A DNA stretch of 64,000 nucleotides, taken from the NCBI GenBank assembly GCA_029339505.1, contig JAQISU010000163.1, positions 1,984,001 to 2,048,000 of the forward strand, in the 5' to 3' direction. Origin of the DNA: Unio delphinus. Its lineage: Eukaryota; Mollusca; Bivalvia; Unionida; Unionidae. Shown here one piece after another: positions 25,818 to 37,368 of the stretch; positions within the stretch are counted from its first letter, which is position 1; every line of letters starts with the position of its first letter. The position numbers and the translations under genes were made by a program. A model generated the notes under the pieces. The model searched no databases. It saw only the letters and a list, made by a program, of their open reading frames with translations, and had not been told where the DNA came from.

Positions 25818-26078
25818 TCACTCATAAGCCTTGTTGATTTTCTTCCTTATCTCTCCTGAAATTAATGGAAGCATAACTGTTTCTGGAAGATGGTAACAAT
25901 ATATATCTGAGTCATCAGAAGATTCAATTACTAACCAAAGAATATCTTTCAGTTCGGTACAGAAAAGTTGCATTATTTCATTATTCAATACCATTGATAC
26001 ATGCCATGAAAGGGTTTCCACTTCTGACTTAAATATTTGTGTATAGCATATTAGATAATGCTCACTTACACCATACAA
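25818..26078 (-). CDS. Unrecognised open frame, possible 3' exon fragment
   Basis: An 86-codon open stretch on the minus strand, non-repetitive, with a protein-like mix of residues (motifs TLSWHVSMVLNNEIMQLF, SSDDSD and LPLISGEIRKKINKAYE before a TGA stop). There is no in-frame ATG at its left end, since it begins at TTG after a TAG stop, so if real it would be an exon. A GTAAGT donor-like site lies across its upstream end (about 26061-26068), but the phases of nearby exons do not join simply. I recognise no family. It may be chance. Confidence 0.2.
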   Translation of the reverse strand: MYGVSEHYLICYTQIFKSEVETLSWHVSMVLNNEIMQLFCTELKDILWLVIESSDDSDIYCYHLPETVMLPLISGEIRKKINKAYE

Positions 26079-28092
26079 AATCTATAATATTGTCAGAATT
26101 GGCAGCAAAGATGTAATCAAACTGTGTCTGAGATTCCTTTGTTAATCAAGCTGGAGAATAAACTAGCTGTTTATAACTGAAGGAATTCATTTTTTTTAAT
26201 CTGGCTTAAATTGTTGACTGTAATTGAAGTCAGCTACATTATCTTTGTTTTCTCAATACAAGTTAGTTTCAAGCATAGATCACAATATGGTAACCCAGCA
26301 TTGTCAGCCTTTATACACACAATCTAATACAAATGGTTTTTGGACATTCTATCTTGTTTCAAAGCAAACTAATTCATTTTACTCAAGATCACATTGTCCC
26401 TCATTTGAAACTGAAATTCTCTTGAAAATCTACTCTTATTTTTCATAGAAAACTATGCCATTAGTCCACAAAACTTTTGTGAAAGTCTATACTGTACCTT
26501 TTTGAAATTCAGGTCAACATCATTGAAATAATTTATGCACAAAGTTTTTTCTATATGCAGAAATATCAACTGATGAAAGATTTTCTTAAAGAAGTAATTT
26601 GATTACATCTAGTTGGAGAATGGTAATGTACATATCACAGATTTTTAGGACCATTTTTGGTAAAAGTTTAGATGTCATAGAATATCTAGGTTAATCTGGG
26701 TTAATACTACTGCTGTGTCTAAATCATGAAATTCCATGAAAATATATCAGTGACCTTATCAAGACTTTTAGCAGTTATCTCTGTAGCAGTTTACACATTA
26801 CCATCACTTTGATTGATGCAAATAATTAATGAGATTGCCTATCAGAGATAATTACAAAGGCATATCATCACCAAGTAGATTCCTGTAGTTTGTTTAGCAT
26901 CATCACCAATTGGGTTTCATGTTCTTAGTTTAGCATCCTCATACACTGAACCAAACTGCATAGTTCCTATTGCTTGTTATATTTCTGTGTCTGCTTTTCA
27001 GATTACTGGTCCCATATTCATTGCCATAATCCTGATGTGCAAACTGTGAACTTTGCCAAAAACCAGCATGCAAGAAGGCTACATCCAGGATGTCAACCAT
27101 TGTTTACCTCTGAATACCATAGTAAAAAATCAAACAAAATAGAATAAGAAACATGTTTTAGAATTCAATGAAACCAAATTAAACAATAACCATAAAGAAA
27201 ACCCAATTCATTAATCCCCTGTCAATTTATCAATAAACCATTAAGCAGAGATTGGAAGATAGCAGGGAGAAGTCTGGTTCCAAAAAATTAGCAAATATGT
27301 GAATGCAGAAAGAATAACTGGGTGAGATCTACTGAATAATTACATCTAGACCAGTCTATAAATGAACCCATAAGAAAGGAGCAAAGATATAAATACTTAT
27401 ACAAACTTACTAAACAATGTGGCCAAATGTGTAAGCACCGAATATATTGGTCTAGTGACCTACTTTTCTCATAAAGAAAGGTAAAATGCAAGAGAAATAC
27501 TATCAATACACAAAATATATCACTTATAGATTGATTTGATACTTAATGAAAAATAATCACTTGATGATCTAAATAAAGTTCCATGGAATATAATTCAAAA
27601 TTTGATGATACAGATGAAGCTCTGAGGACTGACATATTTATGAATAGTTTCAAAAAATGCAGCCACTGAAAGTACATGAGGTAATTATGAAATCCTTCAT
27701 ACTTGGCTTACAACTGAAATATTACATGCTATGAATACACAGAAACCAATCTAAGGCTATGGGAAACCATGTACAATATAAAACATGGAAAAAATACAAA
27801 TATCAAAATAATTAAACAAGCAAAAACAAAATTAAGCAAGCAAAAACAAAATAAGATCAATGAAAGCATGTAAACAAAAATAGCAACTCCATTTATATCT
27901 AGAACCTTTGCAATGAATCCACCCTCCTTGGAGGAACATACAACTGTCAGAACAATAAAATTCACACACTTCGGGTAAATGACACCCTTTTTAGTGACAG
28001 CAGTGATATTGCATATGGTTTCATCAATATAATAATACAATTAAAGGAACCAATGATGGAAAACAAATATGACAAATTAAAATTGTTCTGAC
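26079..28092. other. Unique AT-rich DNA, no gene recognised
   Basis: About 2 kb without obvious repeats, apart from a small TTTAGCATC-ATCA duplication near 26895-26940. Several short open frames, including a hydrophobic one on the minus strand at 27729-28040, lack convincing splice sites or domain motifs. Confidence 0.5.
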
Positions 28093-28640
28093 TTAAGGAC
28101 AAGCACTTGGAGATATGGATGGCCTAGATGAGTGGCCTATAGACATAGAAGCATATACATGTAAAGACATAAATGGACATGTTGACTGACTTGTAGACAG
28201 ACAGGCACATGGGGATATGGAAAGCCTGCTTGACTGACATATAGACAGGCACATGGAGATATGAATGGACATGCTGACTGACTTAAAACACTGACAGGCA
28301 CATGGAGATATGAATGGACATGCTGACCGATATAAACACCGACAGGCACATGGAGATATGAATGGACATGCTGACTGACTTAAAACACTGACAGGCACAT
28401 GGAGATATGAATGGACATGCTGACTGACATAAACACCAACAGGCAGATGGAGATATGAATGGACATGCTGACTGACTTAAAACACTGACAGGCACATTGG
28501 GATATGGAAAGCCTGCTTGACTGGCTGATAGACAGGCAGATGGAGATATGAATGGACATGCGGACTGACTTAAAACACTGACAGGCACATGGAGAATGAA
28601 CTTGCTGACTACAATGATAGGCTGATGGAGAGATAGGTGC
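28093..28640. repeat. 48-49-bp minisatellite, about 11 copies
   Basis: Units contain GGCACATGGAGATATGAATG, GACATGCTGACTGAC and TTAAAACACTGACA. Copies differ by 1-bp length changes (48 versus 49) and by substitutions. The minus-strand open frames reading SMSIHISMCLSV are repeat translations, not genes. Confidence 0.9.
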
Positions 28641-28734
28641 ATAGAGACAACATGAATGAAATGCTGACAGACTTTTTGACGCCAAGCACACGCTGGTCTT
28701 GATGACTGCAATGCTAGAACTGTACGATTAAAAA

Positions 28735-28954
28735 AGAGAGCTGAATATATAGGACTTCAATCAGTATATATTATTCCTATTGCTATTTCATGTATTATTT
28801 CATTATCATTTCAAGAGGTAGAGTTTGATAATGACTGCATTGTTAGTGTTAATGTCAGTAAATTTAATTTCTTGTGTAATTTTCATTGTTCTTTTTTGTT
28901 ATTTGAGTGTTGCCTGTTCTAAACATTCACCTGCCTCAATCATAAGTACCTAAG
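28735..28954 (+). repeat. Block flanking a minisatellite, copy 1
   Basis: Matches 30206-30428: AGAGAGCTGAATA, CTATTTCAT, TAGTGTTAATG, TAATTT, a TT-GTTATTTGAGTG-like stretch, CCTGTYCTAAA-ATTCA, CCTGYMTCA and TAAGTA. It starts about 95 bp after the 48-bp minisatellite, and copy 2 about 60 bp after the 21-bp minisatellite. The two arrays may therefore belong to one element family or an old duplication. Confidence 0.6.
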
Positions 28955-29583
28955 TGTAGGGGGAGTTTGTGACATTTGGTGAGCCTGTCAGGAGCACCAA
29001 AAATAAAACAAGACAGGTTGGTCATTACCAGTATCATTCATTTATGTTGTCTTTAATAAATGAATTTCATGATTTGTGTCAACTAGTCCAGTGACATCAA
29101 ACTGGACCAGTTTGTTGTCATGAAGTGAGGAGGATAATGTCGCACATACCCATAAAATTAACAGTTTGAACATAACATGTTACCAAGAGTGAATGCAGGA
29201 TATACTCATTGAGCAATACTGACGTTGCAAGTTTAAGGAAAAAAATGGGTTTCTGCAAGATGCTTGTGCCACACCGAAAGCAAGTTGTCATAAGTATACC
29301 GATGTGTTTGGGGAATACATATATAATGCAGTCAAAAAAGGATAGGACTGACTCAAGCAGACAGGCTCCACCAGCATTCTGGCTGGTGTAAGAAGAGTAA
29401 AGCTATACGAACCTCACCAACCATTCTCGCTCGTGAAGGGGAGATTCTGGAATGTTAGCAAGAAAAATTGAGAGGTAGTGTTGACTGAGGCCTTGTTTAA
29501 TAATTAATTCATGAAGAATGTGTAATTATGTATATTGGTGACTTATGGATGATAAATTGTGTATATTCATGGAGCTAAATTGG
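28955..29583. other. Unique DNA between two minisatellites
   Basis: No gene recognised. Contains GCCTGTCAGGAGCACC (28986), whose inverse appears after the second flanking block near 30443. Confidence 0.5.
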
Positions 29584-30145
29584 AGTGATATTTAGAGCAG
29601 GATATGTGATATTCCGAGCAGGATACATGATATTCAGAACAGGATATGTGATATTCAGAGCAGGATACATGATATTCATAGCATGATACATTATATTCAG
29701 AGCAGGATGTGATATTCAGAGAAGGATACATGATATTCAGAACATGATACGTGATATTCAGAGCAGGATATGTGATATTCAGAGAAGGATACATGATATT
29801 CAGAACAGGATATGAGATAACAGCAGGATATATGATATTCAGAATAGGATACATGATATTCAGAACAGGATACATGATATTCAGAACAGGATACATGATA
29901 TTCAGAGCAGGATACATGATATTCAGAATAGGATATGTGATATCCAGAGCAGGATACAAGATATTCAGAAAATGATACGTGATATTCAGAGCAATATATG
30001 TGATATTCAGAGCAGGATACATGATATTCAGAACAGGATATGTAATATTTAGAACAGGATATGTGATATTCAGAACAGGATACATGATATTCAGAACAGG
30101 ATACGTGACATTCAGAACAGGATACGTGATATTCAAAGCAGGATA
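29584..30145. repeat. 21-bp minisatellite, about 26 copies
   Basis: The unit is GATATTCAGAACAGGATACAT with variants (GAGCAGG, ATATGT, ACGTGA). The length is a multiple of three, so long open frames appear on both strands (minus: NIMYPVL; plus: YMIFRTG). These are by-products of the repeat. Confidence 0.95.
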
Positions 30146-30205
30146 AAAGTGGAAAAACTGATTTTAGTGAGTTCCTAACATAGTACAATGACAGAACAAT
30201 TCAAA

Positions 30206-30428
30206 CAGAGAGCTGAATAATAGAAGTTGAATCAGCTTCAATTAATCTTATTGTTATTTCATTTATCATAATGAGAGATAGTGTTAATGGGAATGTGTGA
30301 GCGTGTGCAGTATTTGTGTTATATGTTAAAAAATGTAATTTATTTGCATATTTTCCGCTGTTTGGTTTCATCATTTGAGTGAGCATCACCTGTCCTAAAT
30401 ATTCAACCTCCTGTATCTTAAGTATTTG
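30206..30428 (+). repeat. Block flanking a minisatellite, copy 2
   Basis: Counterpart of 28735-28954, in the same orientation and again on the right-hand side of a tandem array. Confidence 0.6.
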
Positions 30429-31379
30429 ACTATGAGTAGAGATGCTCCTGACAGACCCAATCATTCAACATGGAACTTTTTTGGAACAGAAGGAATGTCT
30501 AAATGTAATAAGTAATTTTTATACTCAGCAAATGGCAAATTCCTCAATAACAAAATGTCTAAAGTAGCAGCATACTTCTTGCTTGAATTGAGATTGAGAG
30601 TTAATGCAGGTTTCTTCCACTCTTCATGGAGTCATAATGATCTATAACATAGAAGAAGCAACCATCCTTTCCACTCATTATTTTTTTTAAAAAAATACTA
30701 TTACATCTATAGGAAAGACTTATCATTTTTTAGAAGAAAAAAAACAAAATTGTGTGGATACAGGTTGGAAATCATGATGTTAACACCCTTTTAAAATTGT
30801 ATCTAATACATAGTATACAGTGACAGTCATTTAGGTGAAGGACTTAGACATGAATGTCCAAATACCTTTCTTTTGCACTTGTAGTTTATGATGTCATACA
30901 TTTTTCCAGTTCTAATATTGCTTTGTAGTCTCCTGATACTTATACTAGCATATCTTTACATGTTTGAGTGACATCTGGCAATAATTGTATTATGCCAGTA
31001 GCAGATATGAATAATGACAATAACATTTTAGCAGGTGTTGTAAAATGCATTATCTTAGGAACTCAATTAAGACTCTAAATGGGATATAATTAACTAATTG
31101 GGATATAATTAAGCAGAGTTATATATTATTCCACTAATTTTCACAAGATAATTTATTGTCCAAAGTCATGGGTTGTATTTTTAAAAAAGTTCCTTTGTTT
31201 CAAAATTCTTTGTATTTAAAATCGGTATATTCAGCTATGTAACAATGCATAAATATTCAGGAATGACAAAACATCACATACACTTAATTTTTTTTATTAT
31301 TATAGCCATTTCAATGAACTGGGACAAGGAATAAATTGCCTTGAAAACCTACATGTATGCTTTGTTATACTATGCATTA
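30429..31379. other. Unique AT-rich DNA, no feature recognised
   Basis: Homopolymer A/T runs (30680-30750, 31285-31300) only. Confidence 0.55.
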
Positions 31380-31800
31380 ACCTCAGTCATGCATGCACTA
31401 TGCATTAACTATAGTCAAGCATATAGAACATACATGAACCTCAGTCATGCATGCACTATGCATTAACTACAGTCAATCATATACAACATGCATGAACCTC
31501 AGTCATGCATGCACCATGCATTAACTAGTCAAACATACATATGCACGAATCTCAGTCATGCATGCACTATGCATTAACTACAATCAAGCATACAAATGCA
31601 TGAATATCAGTCATGCATGCACTGTGTCAACCTCAGGCAGGCACACACTATGCATGAACCTTAGTTATGTAGGCTGCATGAACCTGTCATACATACACAT
31701 AATTGATCTGAGTCATTCACACACTACATAATGCAGACTGTGAATATACCTCAGTTATGCCCACACTATGCATGAACCTTGGTAATGCACCAACTGCACA
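31380..31800. repeat. Degenerate ~55-60-bp tandem repeat
   Basis: Repeats of CCTCAGTCATGCATGCACTA followed by TGCATTAAC and CAGTCAA-CATA. Units decay toward the right, where only ATGCATGAACCT and CAGT-ATGC remain. Confidence 0.8.
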
Positions 31801-31984
31801 TTGATTTTAAATTGGGACCAGTGCTGCTTAATCAGTAATATAAAAGTACTGAGATGACTTTCCCAAATAGCCTCAACAACCTAATACCTAAAGCTACAGT
31901 CATACTTCAATTATCTGGACTCTCCAGGAGAAAAAATTTTGTCCGGATAAATGAGTCTCCAGACATATGAAAATAAACAATATA

Positions 31985-32390
31985 CCCAATCTTTCTTATA
32001 GCCTATAGGTGAAATAGATCTATGAAATATATACTTTGGTGGTCTATATGTGAAATACATCTGTGTAATATAATTTGAAGGCATATAGGTGAATGACGTG
32101 TGTAATATACTATAATGGCATATAGGTGAATGACATCTATGTAGTATACTTTGGTGGCCTATAGATGAAATACATCTGTGTAATTTAATTTGAAGGCATA
32201 TAGGTGAATGACTTGTGTGTAATATATTCTGATGGCATATAGGTGAATGACATCTATGTAGTATACTTTGGTGCCTATCGGTGAAAGATATACATGTATT
32301 TGTAATATAATTTGATAGCATATTGGCGAATGACATGATTGTAATATACTTTAATGGTATATAGCTGATTAACATCTGTGTAGTATAATT
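31985..32390. repeat. ~39-bp tandem repeat, about 10 copies
   Basis: Units contain GGCATATAGGTGAATGACAT followed by CTATGTAGTATACTTTGGT, with many substitutions. The minus-strand open frame across it is a repeat translation. Confidence 0.85.
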
Positions 32391-32712
32391 TGACACTGAC
32401 TTGGTATGAAAACTCTATTTTCATTAAATAAATTGCAGCTAACTGCTTATTCATTGGGAGAAGAAAATATAATCAAATTCACCATGACCATTAATCACAC
32501 CTTCTCATTAACAATAAATACATTTACAAGTTTCCAGCTTTCAACAAAACAAATTTACCAGTGCAAATGAAGTTAAGTATATATAAATTTCCTGAACTAT
32601 TTTCAGAGGGTAGCTAATAAGTAATCTAAGTAACAAAACAAAATCTTTCCATCTGACTTTCCAATTAGTCATTACAAGTAATAATTAATAAGGAATGTAT
32701 TTCTAAAATACA
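32391..32712. other. Unique AT-rich DNA, no feature recognised
   Basis: No repeat or coding signal seen. Confidence 0.5.
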
Positions 32713-32899
32713 TTTGTTTGGTTTGGTTCTTTATAGCACAGCAACACAAATAGGTTATTTAGTGCTAAGGCAATTTGAGCAAAGTACCTTGTCCACGGAT
32801 ACACCATAGTAGCCAACCCAGCCTAATCTGACAGCAGGATTTGAACCTGGACCCTTTGAATTGAGTCAGGCACATTAACCACTGAACCACTGACTGTGA
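32713..32899 (-). mobile_element. tRNA-headed SINE (family B)
   Basis: On the minus strand it has box A-like GTGGTTCAGTGGTTAA and box B GGTTCAAATCC. These are followed by CTGTCAGATTAGGCTGGGTT, GTGTATCCGTGGACAAGGTA and CTTTGCTCAAATTGCCTTAG, ending GTGCTATAAAGAACCAAACC. The GGACAAGGTACTTTG stretch resembles a conserved SINE core seen across many animals. The exact superfamily is not checked. Confidence 0.75.
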
Positions 32900-33007
32900 A
32901 TGCATTTGGCTGACATGCAAAATGCATACATTAAGACAAACAAATAAATCTTGTATATAAAACATCAGCTGGAGACCGCGTTTTAATTGATATAGAAGGT
33001 GAATAGT

Positions 33008-34576
33008 TTCAACCTAACAGGAATTACATGTTTACATGTCCAGATAAATGGATAATGCATCAATGTACAAACAGTACAGACCCCTTTTGTGCTTTTCAAC
33101 CTAACAGGAATTACATGTTTACATGTCCAGATAAATGGATAATGCATCAATGTACAAACAGTACAGACCCCTTTTGTGCTTTTCAACCTAACAGGAATTA
33201 CATGTTTACATGTCCAGATAAATGGATAATGCATCAATGTACAAACAGTACAGACCCCTTTTGTGCTTTTCAACCTAACAGGAATTACATGTTTACATGT
33301 CCAGATAAATGGATAATGCATCAATGTACAAACAGTACAGACCCCTTTTGTGCTTTTCAACCTAACAGGAATTACATGTTTACATGTCCAGATAAATGGA
33401 TAATGCATCAATGTACAAACAGTACAGACCCCTTTTGTGCTTTTCAACCTAACAGGAATTACATGTTTACATGTCCAGATAAATGGATAATGCATCAATG
33501 TACAAACAGTACAGACCCCTTTTGTGCTTTTCAACCTAACAGGAATTACATGTTTACATGTCCAGATAAATGGATAATGCATCACTGTACAAACAGTACA
33601 GACCCCTTTTGTGCTTTTCAACCTAACAGGAATTACATGTTTACATGTCCAGATAAATGGATAATGCATCACTGTACAAACAGTACAGACCCCTTTTGTG
33701 CTTTTCAACCTAACAGGAATTACATGTTTACATGTCCAGATAAATGGATAATGCATCACTGTACAAACAGTACAGACCCCTTTTGTGCTTTTCAACCTAA
33801 CAGGAATTACATGTTTACATGTCCAGATAAATGGATAATGCATCACTGTACAAACAGTACAGACCCCTTTTGTGCTTTTCAACCTAACAGGAATTACATG
33901 TTTACATGTCCAGATAAATGGATAATGCATCACTGTACAAACAGTACAGACCCCTTTTGTGCTTTTCAACCTAACAGGAATTACATGTTTACATGTCCAG
34001 ATAAATGGATAATGCATCACTGTACAAACAGTACAGACCCCTTTTGTGCTTTTCAACCTAACAGGAATTACATGTTTACATGTCCAGATAAATGGATAAT
34101 GCATCACTGTACAAACAGTACAGACCCCTTTTGTGCTTTTCAACCTAACAGGAATTACATGTTTACATGTCCAGATAAATGGATAATGCATCAATGTACA
34201 AACAGTACAGACCCCTTTTGTGCTTTTCAACCTAACAGGAATTACATGTTTACATGTCCAGATAAATGGATAATGCATCACTGTACAAACAGTACAGACC
34301 CCTTTTGTGCTTTTCAACCTAACAGGAATTACATGTTTACATGTCCAGATAAATGGATAATGCATCACTGTACAAACAGTACAGACCCCTTTTGTGCTTT
34401 TCAACCTAACAGGAATTACATGTTTACATGTCCAGATAAATGGATAATGCATCACTGTACAAACAGTACAGACCCCTTTTGTGCTTTTCAACCTAACAGG
34501 AATTACATGTTTACATGTCCAGATAAATGGATAATGCATCACTGTACAAACAGTACAGACCCCTTTTGTGCTTTTC
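33008..34576. repeat. 87-bp minisatellite, 18 near-identical copies
   Basis: Copies start at 33028 and every 87 bp to 34507. They are identical by eye apart from one A/C site (CATCAATGTA or CATCACTGTA). In order, copies 1-6 have A, 7-13 C, 14 A and 15-18 C. Since 87 = 3 x 29, both strands are open for more than 500 codons (plus unit: MFTCPDKWIMH then CTNSTDPFCAF). There is no signal peptide or recognised domain, and the copies are too alike to test for selection. I treat it as a young minisatellite. Confidence 0.93.
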
Positions 34577-34697
34577 TACTTAATACTTGCTGTCCATCAT
34601 CATTTCATACCTCTGTACATATGCAAATATACGAGGACCATAAAATGGAGATAAGTTTCTGTACTACAAGTATCATCCTCATATAATAAAAACATTA

Positions 34698-34773
34698 TTG
34701 TTCTTCTTCTTATTATTATTATTTATAATATTATTGTTATTATTAGTAGTAGTATTGTTGTTGTTGTGTTATT

Positions 34774-34804
<31 letters not shown>

Positions 34805-34832
34805 TTATTATTATTATTATTATTATTATTGC
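34698..34832. repeat. TTA/TTC compound microsatellite
   Basis: Runs of TTATTA, TTGTTG, about a dozen TTC units (near 34771-34801), then TTA units. It sits 120 bp right of the 87-bp array. Confidence 0.95.
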
Positions 34833-34889
34833 CCTGATATGTTGTCAGATTATGCAATCATCAATTTGGGTCTTTATTTTTTTGTTTAA

Positions 34890-35196
34890 TTAAGATTTTT
34901 AACGTAGCTTTAACAATTTTTCAGTCATATCGCTACAATGTCTGCAGTGAGGCAGTTTATAGTGATGTCTAGCACTGGGGCATCATGTCGCAGACATGTA
35001 GCATGATGTCCCACCAAGTCACATTATTCCGACACCAGGCCAACCAGTCCTACCACTAAAATCTTAACGTCGAGCGCCAAACGAAGCAGCTTTAATTATC
35101 ATTTTTGGAAGTCTTTGGTATGACTTGGTCATGGATTTAACCCACAACCTCTCACTTCCACGGTGGATGCTCTAACCACTAGGCCATCGGAGTGGT
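34890..35196 (-). mobile_element. tRNA-headed SINE (family A), copy 2
   Basis: Best preserved family A copy. Minus strand: GATGGCCTAGTGGTTAGAGC, then GGTTGTGGGTTAAATCC, GTCATACCAAAGACTTCC, GCTGCTTCGTTTGGCGCTCG, AGGACTGGTTGGCCTGGTGT, ACTATAAACTGCCTCACTGC and AAAAATTGTTAAAGCTACG. It has the same orientation as copies 1 and 3. Confidence 0.8.
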
Positions 35197-35329
35197 TCAA
35201 TTTGGGTCTGCAATATCCATTAATTTAAGTTAATAATCTGAAGTCAACAGCAGTACAACATCTGGTGGTAAATCTGAGTTGAAACTGTTTGCAGTTTTCA
35301 AATGATTAAATGTATCACAGTCTGGACCA

Positions 35330-35510
35330 ATTGCAAACAACAAAGTCCCTGATATGACAAATGTGCATGCAAATCAGGGTTTGTGTTATTTGCTGTACTG
35401 CTAACTGCATAGACCCATATATGTCTGTGTATTATGCAACATTAGATCTGGGTCTACACAGTTTTGATAGGATCTGACTTGTATAACAGTATATACACTG
35501 TACAACAGAG
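35330..35510 (+). repeat. AGATC(T/A)GGGTC-family dispersed repeat, copy 3
   Basis: Ordered motifs: GCAAACAACA, TCCCTGATATGAC, GCAAATCAGGGTTTGTGTTA, GCATAGACCCATATATGTCT, TATTATGCAACATTAGATCT, GGGTCTACACAGTTT and GATCTGACTTGTAT. The terminal section is well preserved. Confidence 0.7.
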
Positions 35511-36473
35511 AGATTTGGTACAGCACATAACAATTGAATACTGCAAACATCATCATCTGATGTAAACTCTAGAAACTTTATGATCATGTATTACCCATGA
35601 AAATCTTGGATTACTTGAGGGAATCTGGTGTATAATCATTGTAACCCATTACAGTAATGATTTTATATTTTAAAATTTTCTCTTTTATTTTAAAAATTTT
35701 GCAAAGACTTTTAATATCTTTACCTTCTACCTACATTTATTTTTTAAAGTTTATCTTGCATAAGTCATTATATGTTCTAACTTTTAATTGGTAATATTGA
35801 GCCAATAGTGTGCTGACATGCCAATAAACTCAATCCATTCATCCATACATCCATCCATCCATAATTCCCAAATTTTCAAACAGCAGAAAGAATTCTGAAG
35901 CAATTTACCATACATATGTGAAATAAGTTACATAAGAACCACTAACCTACAGGAACCTATAGACAAGCTTTCTGGCATATTGATGCTGGCAGACTCTAAC
36001 CCATGTGGACAGATGTAAGGTCGCAGTGATTGGCAAAGACAACCATTTTAGAGCACTCGGCCACCCAGGGTCCCATTCAGGCAACTAACTTCATTAGTAC
36101 CAGTGAATTTACCATTGATACATTTACCATCTTTACCTCTCCTTGGAATTTTTTTTAACCAGGTCCAAAAATGTCCAAAAAAAACAAAGGCATTAGCAGA
36201 GTTTTAAATTCAACAGAACAAAGTACTGTAGGTGCTTTAATGTTAAAATGCTAACTGCATGATTTCCTTATTTTCCAATTTTCTGAGTCAGTTTTGAAGT
36301 ATGTGTTTATACTCAGTTCTTTTTAAAAAGTCACAGATATACTGTTGTGCAAAGATTTCTCAGGAATTTTCACACACATGAAGAATTCCCCTCTGACATA
36401 TTATAGGGAAGATCTTTTATTCCGAAAGGGGCCTGGAGTTTACACATCACAAGAGAATATATCAACAGAAAAT
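35511..36473. other. Unique AT-rich DNA with a CATC microsatellite
   Basis: An ATCC/CATC run lies at 35835-35865 within ordinary AT-rich sequence. No gene recognised. Confidence 0.55.
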
Positions 36474-36714
36474 GTGTCGCCGAGTGGTCTAAAGCACTTT
36501 CCGTTACGGATCACTGCCGTCTCACCTCTGTCTGCGTGGGTTCGAGTCTAAGATTCCAATAATTCAGTTATGTGAGAAAGCTTGCCAGTAGCTTCTCGTG
36601 GGTCGGTGGTTCTTTCCAGAGGCTTTCCCGGGTTCTTCCTCCACCAATAATACTGGCTGCCATGTATAGCCTATAGTGTGCTGAAAAATGGTATTAAACC
36701 CTAAAACATAAAAC
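36474..36714 (+). mobile_element. tRNA-headed SINE (family C), full copy
   Basis: The head has box A GCCGAGTGGTCTAAAGCA (36478) and box B GGTTCGAGTC (36539), spaced as in a Leu/Ser-like tRNA. The body holds TCGTGGGTCGGTGGTTCTTT, CCCGGGTTCTTCCTCCACCA and TGGCTGCCATGTATAGCC, ending AAATGGTATTAAACC. Truncated relatives lie at 46770-46853 and 48903-48980. It would be transcribed from an internal Pol III promoter if active. Confidence 0.8.
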
Positions 36715-36726
36715 ACTAGCAAGTAC

Positions 36727-36833
36727 CTGGCATGCTTTGCAATGCCACTCAAAGAAATAATGTGTTTGTGTTTTAATCCTGGCATGCGTTGCATTGCCAC
36801 TGGAAGAAAGAAAGTGTTTGTGTTTTAATAGAC
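36727..36833. repeat. ~52-bp duplication
   Basis: CTGGCATGC-TTGCA-TGCCACT followed by GAA-GTGTTTGTGTTTTAAT occurs twice in tandem, directly after the SINE tail. Confidence 0.85.
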
Positions 36834-36987
36834 TATTTGACTGGTTTCTGAAAAGCATCTCAGATTATTTAGTGGTATTTATCGAGCCCACAATAAGTGG
36901 TTACCTTACCGAAAGCGTTTTAGGTATCACTACCGATTATGAATTTCATACAGCTGTTGATTTACGTCATCATAGTTTCAGCCAATC

Positions 36988-37255
36988 CAGACCGTGTTCG
37001 ATCATGTGATGTATTTAAGGCGCCTACTGTTCGCCTACTGTTCGATCACGTAACGTACAAATTCACACCACGGTTGTTTGACGTAACCAAGGCGCGAACC
37101 AAGCATAACTAAGTAAACATGACATATCTAAGGCGCCTACAGTTCACACTGAAGACACACGAAATTATGTATCGCTACAGACCGTGTTCGATCACGTGAC
37201 GTATTTAAGGCGCCTAATGTTCGATCCTGTGACGTATCTAAGGTGATACAGTTCA
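36988..37255. promoter_or_regulatory. Repeated CACGTG/ACGT-motif cluster, promoter-like
   Basis: TTCGATCACGTGACGTATTT and AAGGCGCCTA recur in varied form at 36998, 37041, 37117, 37186 and 37220. They combine E-box-like CACGTG (or CATGTG, CACGTAACG) with CRE-like GTGACGT and a GGCGCC palindrome. Spacing is irregular, unlike the minisatellites. CACGTG is a bHLH-ZIP site class and TGACGT a bZIP site class. Function here is inference. No downstream coding exon was identified, and it could equally be a promoter repeat of a mobile element beginning at about 37369. Confidence 0.35.
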
Positions 37256-37368
37256 CAGCGAACACACGGTAAATGTCGCAAAACTATATGAAATACACAC
37301 ATTTGTTAATTGTACAATTTAAATGGTTGTTGTGGCGTTGCCCGACCCAAAATTAAATTAGAACCATG

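Noticed and set aside
27729..28040. Minus-strand hydrophobic frame as a membrane protein exon
   Set aside because: The hydrophobic part comes from A-rich DNA read in antisense, and no good acceptor or donor frames the more protein-like first half.
28093..30188. Several 70-190-codon minus-strand open frames
   Set aside because: They read the 48-bp and 21-bp tandem repeats; overlapping frames are open for the same reason.
32830..32899. tRNA gene on the minus strand
   Set aside because: It is the head of SINE family B, with a body of shared SINE core sequence.
32983..34686. 500-codon proteins on both strands
   Set aside because: They are translations of an 87-bp minisatellite (87 = 3 x 29), with no signal peptide, domain or non-repeat body.
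36474..36560. tRNA gene (Leu/Ser-like)
   Set aside because: Box A and B are present but the acceptor stem does not close, and the sequence continues into a SINE body with relatives at 46.8 and 48.9 kb.
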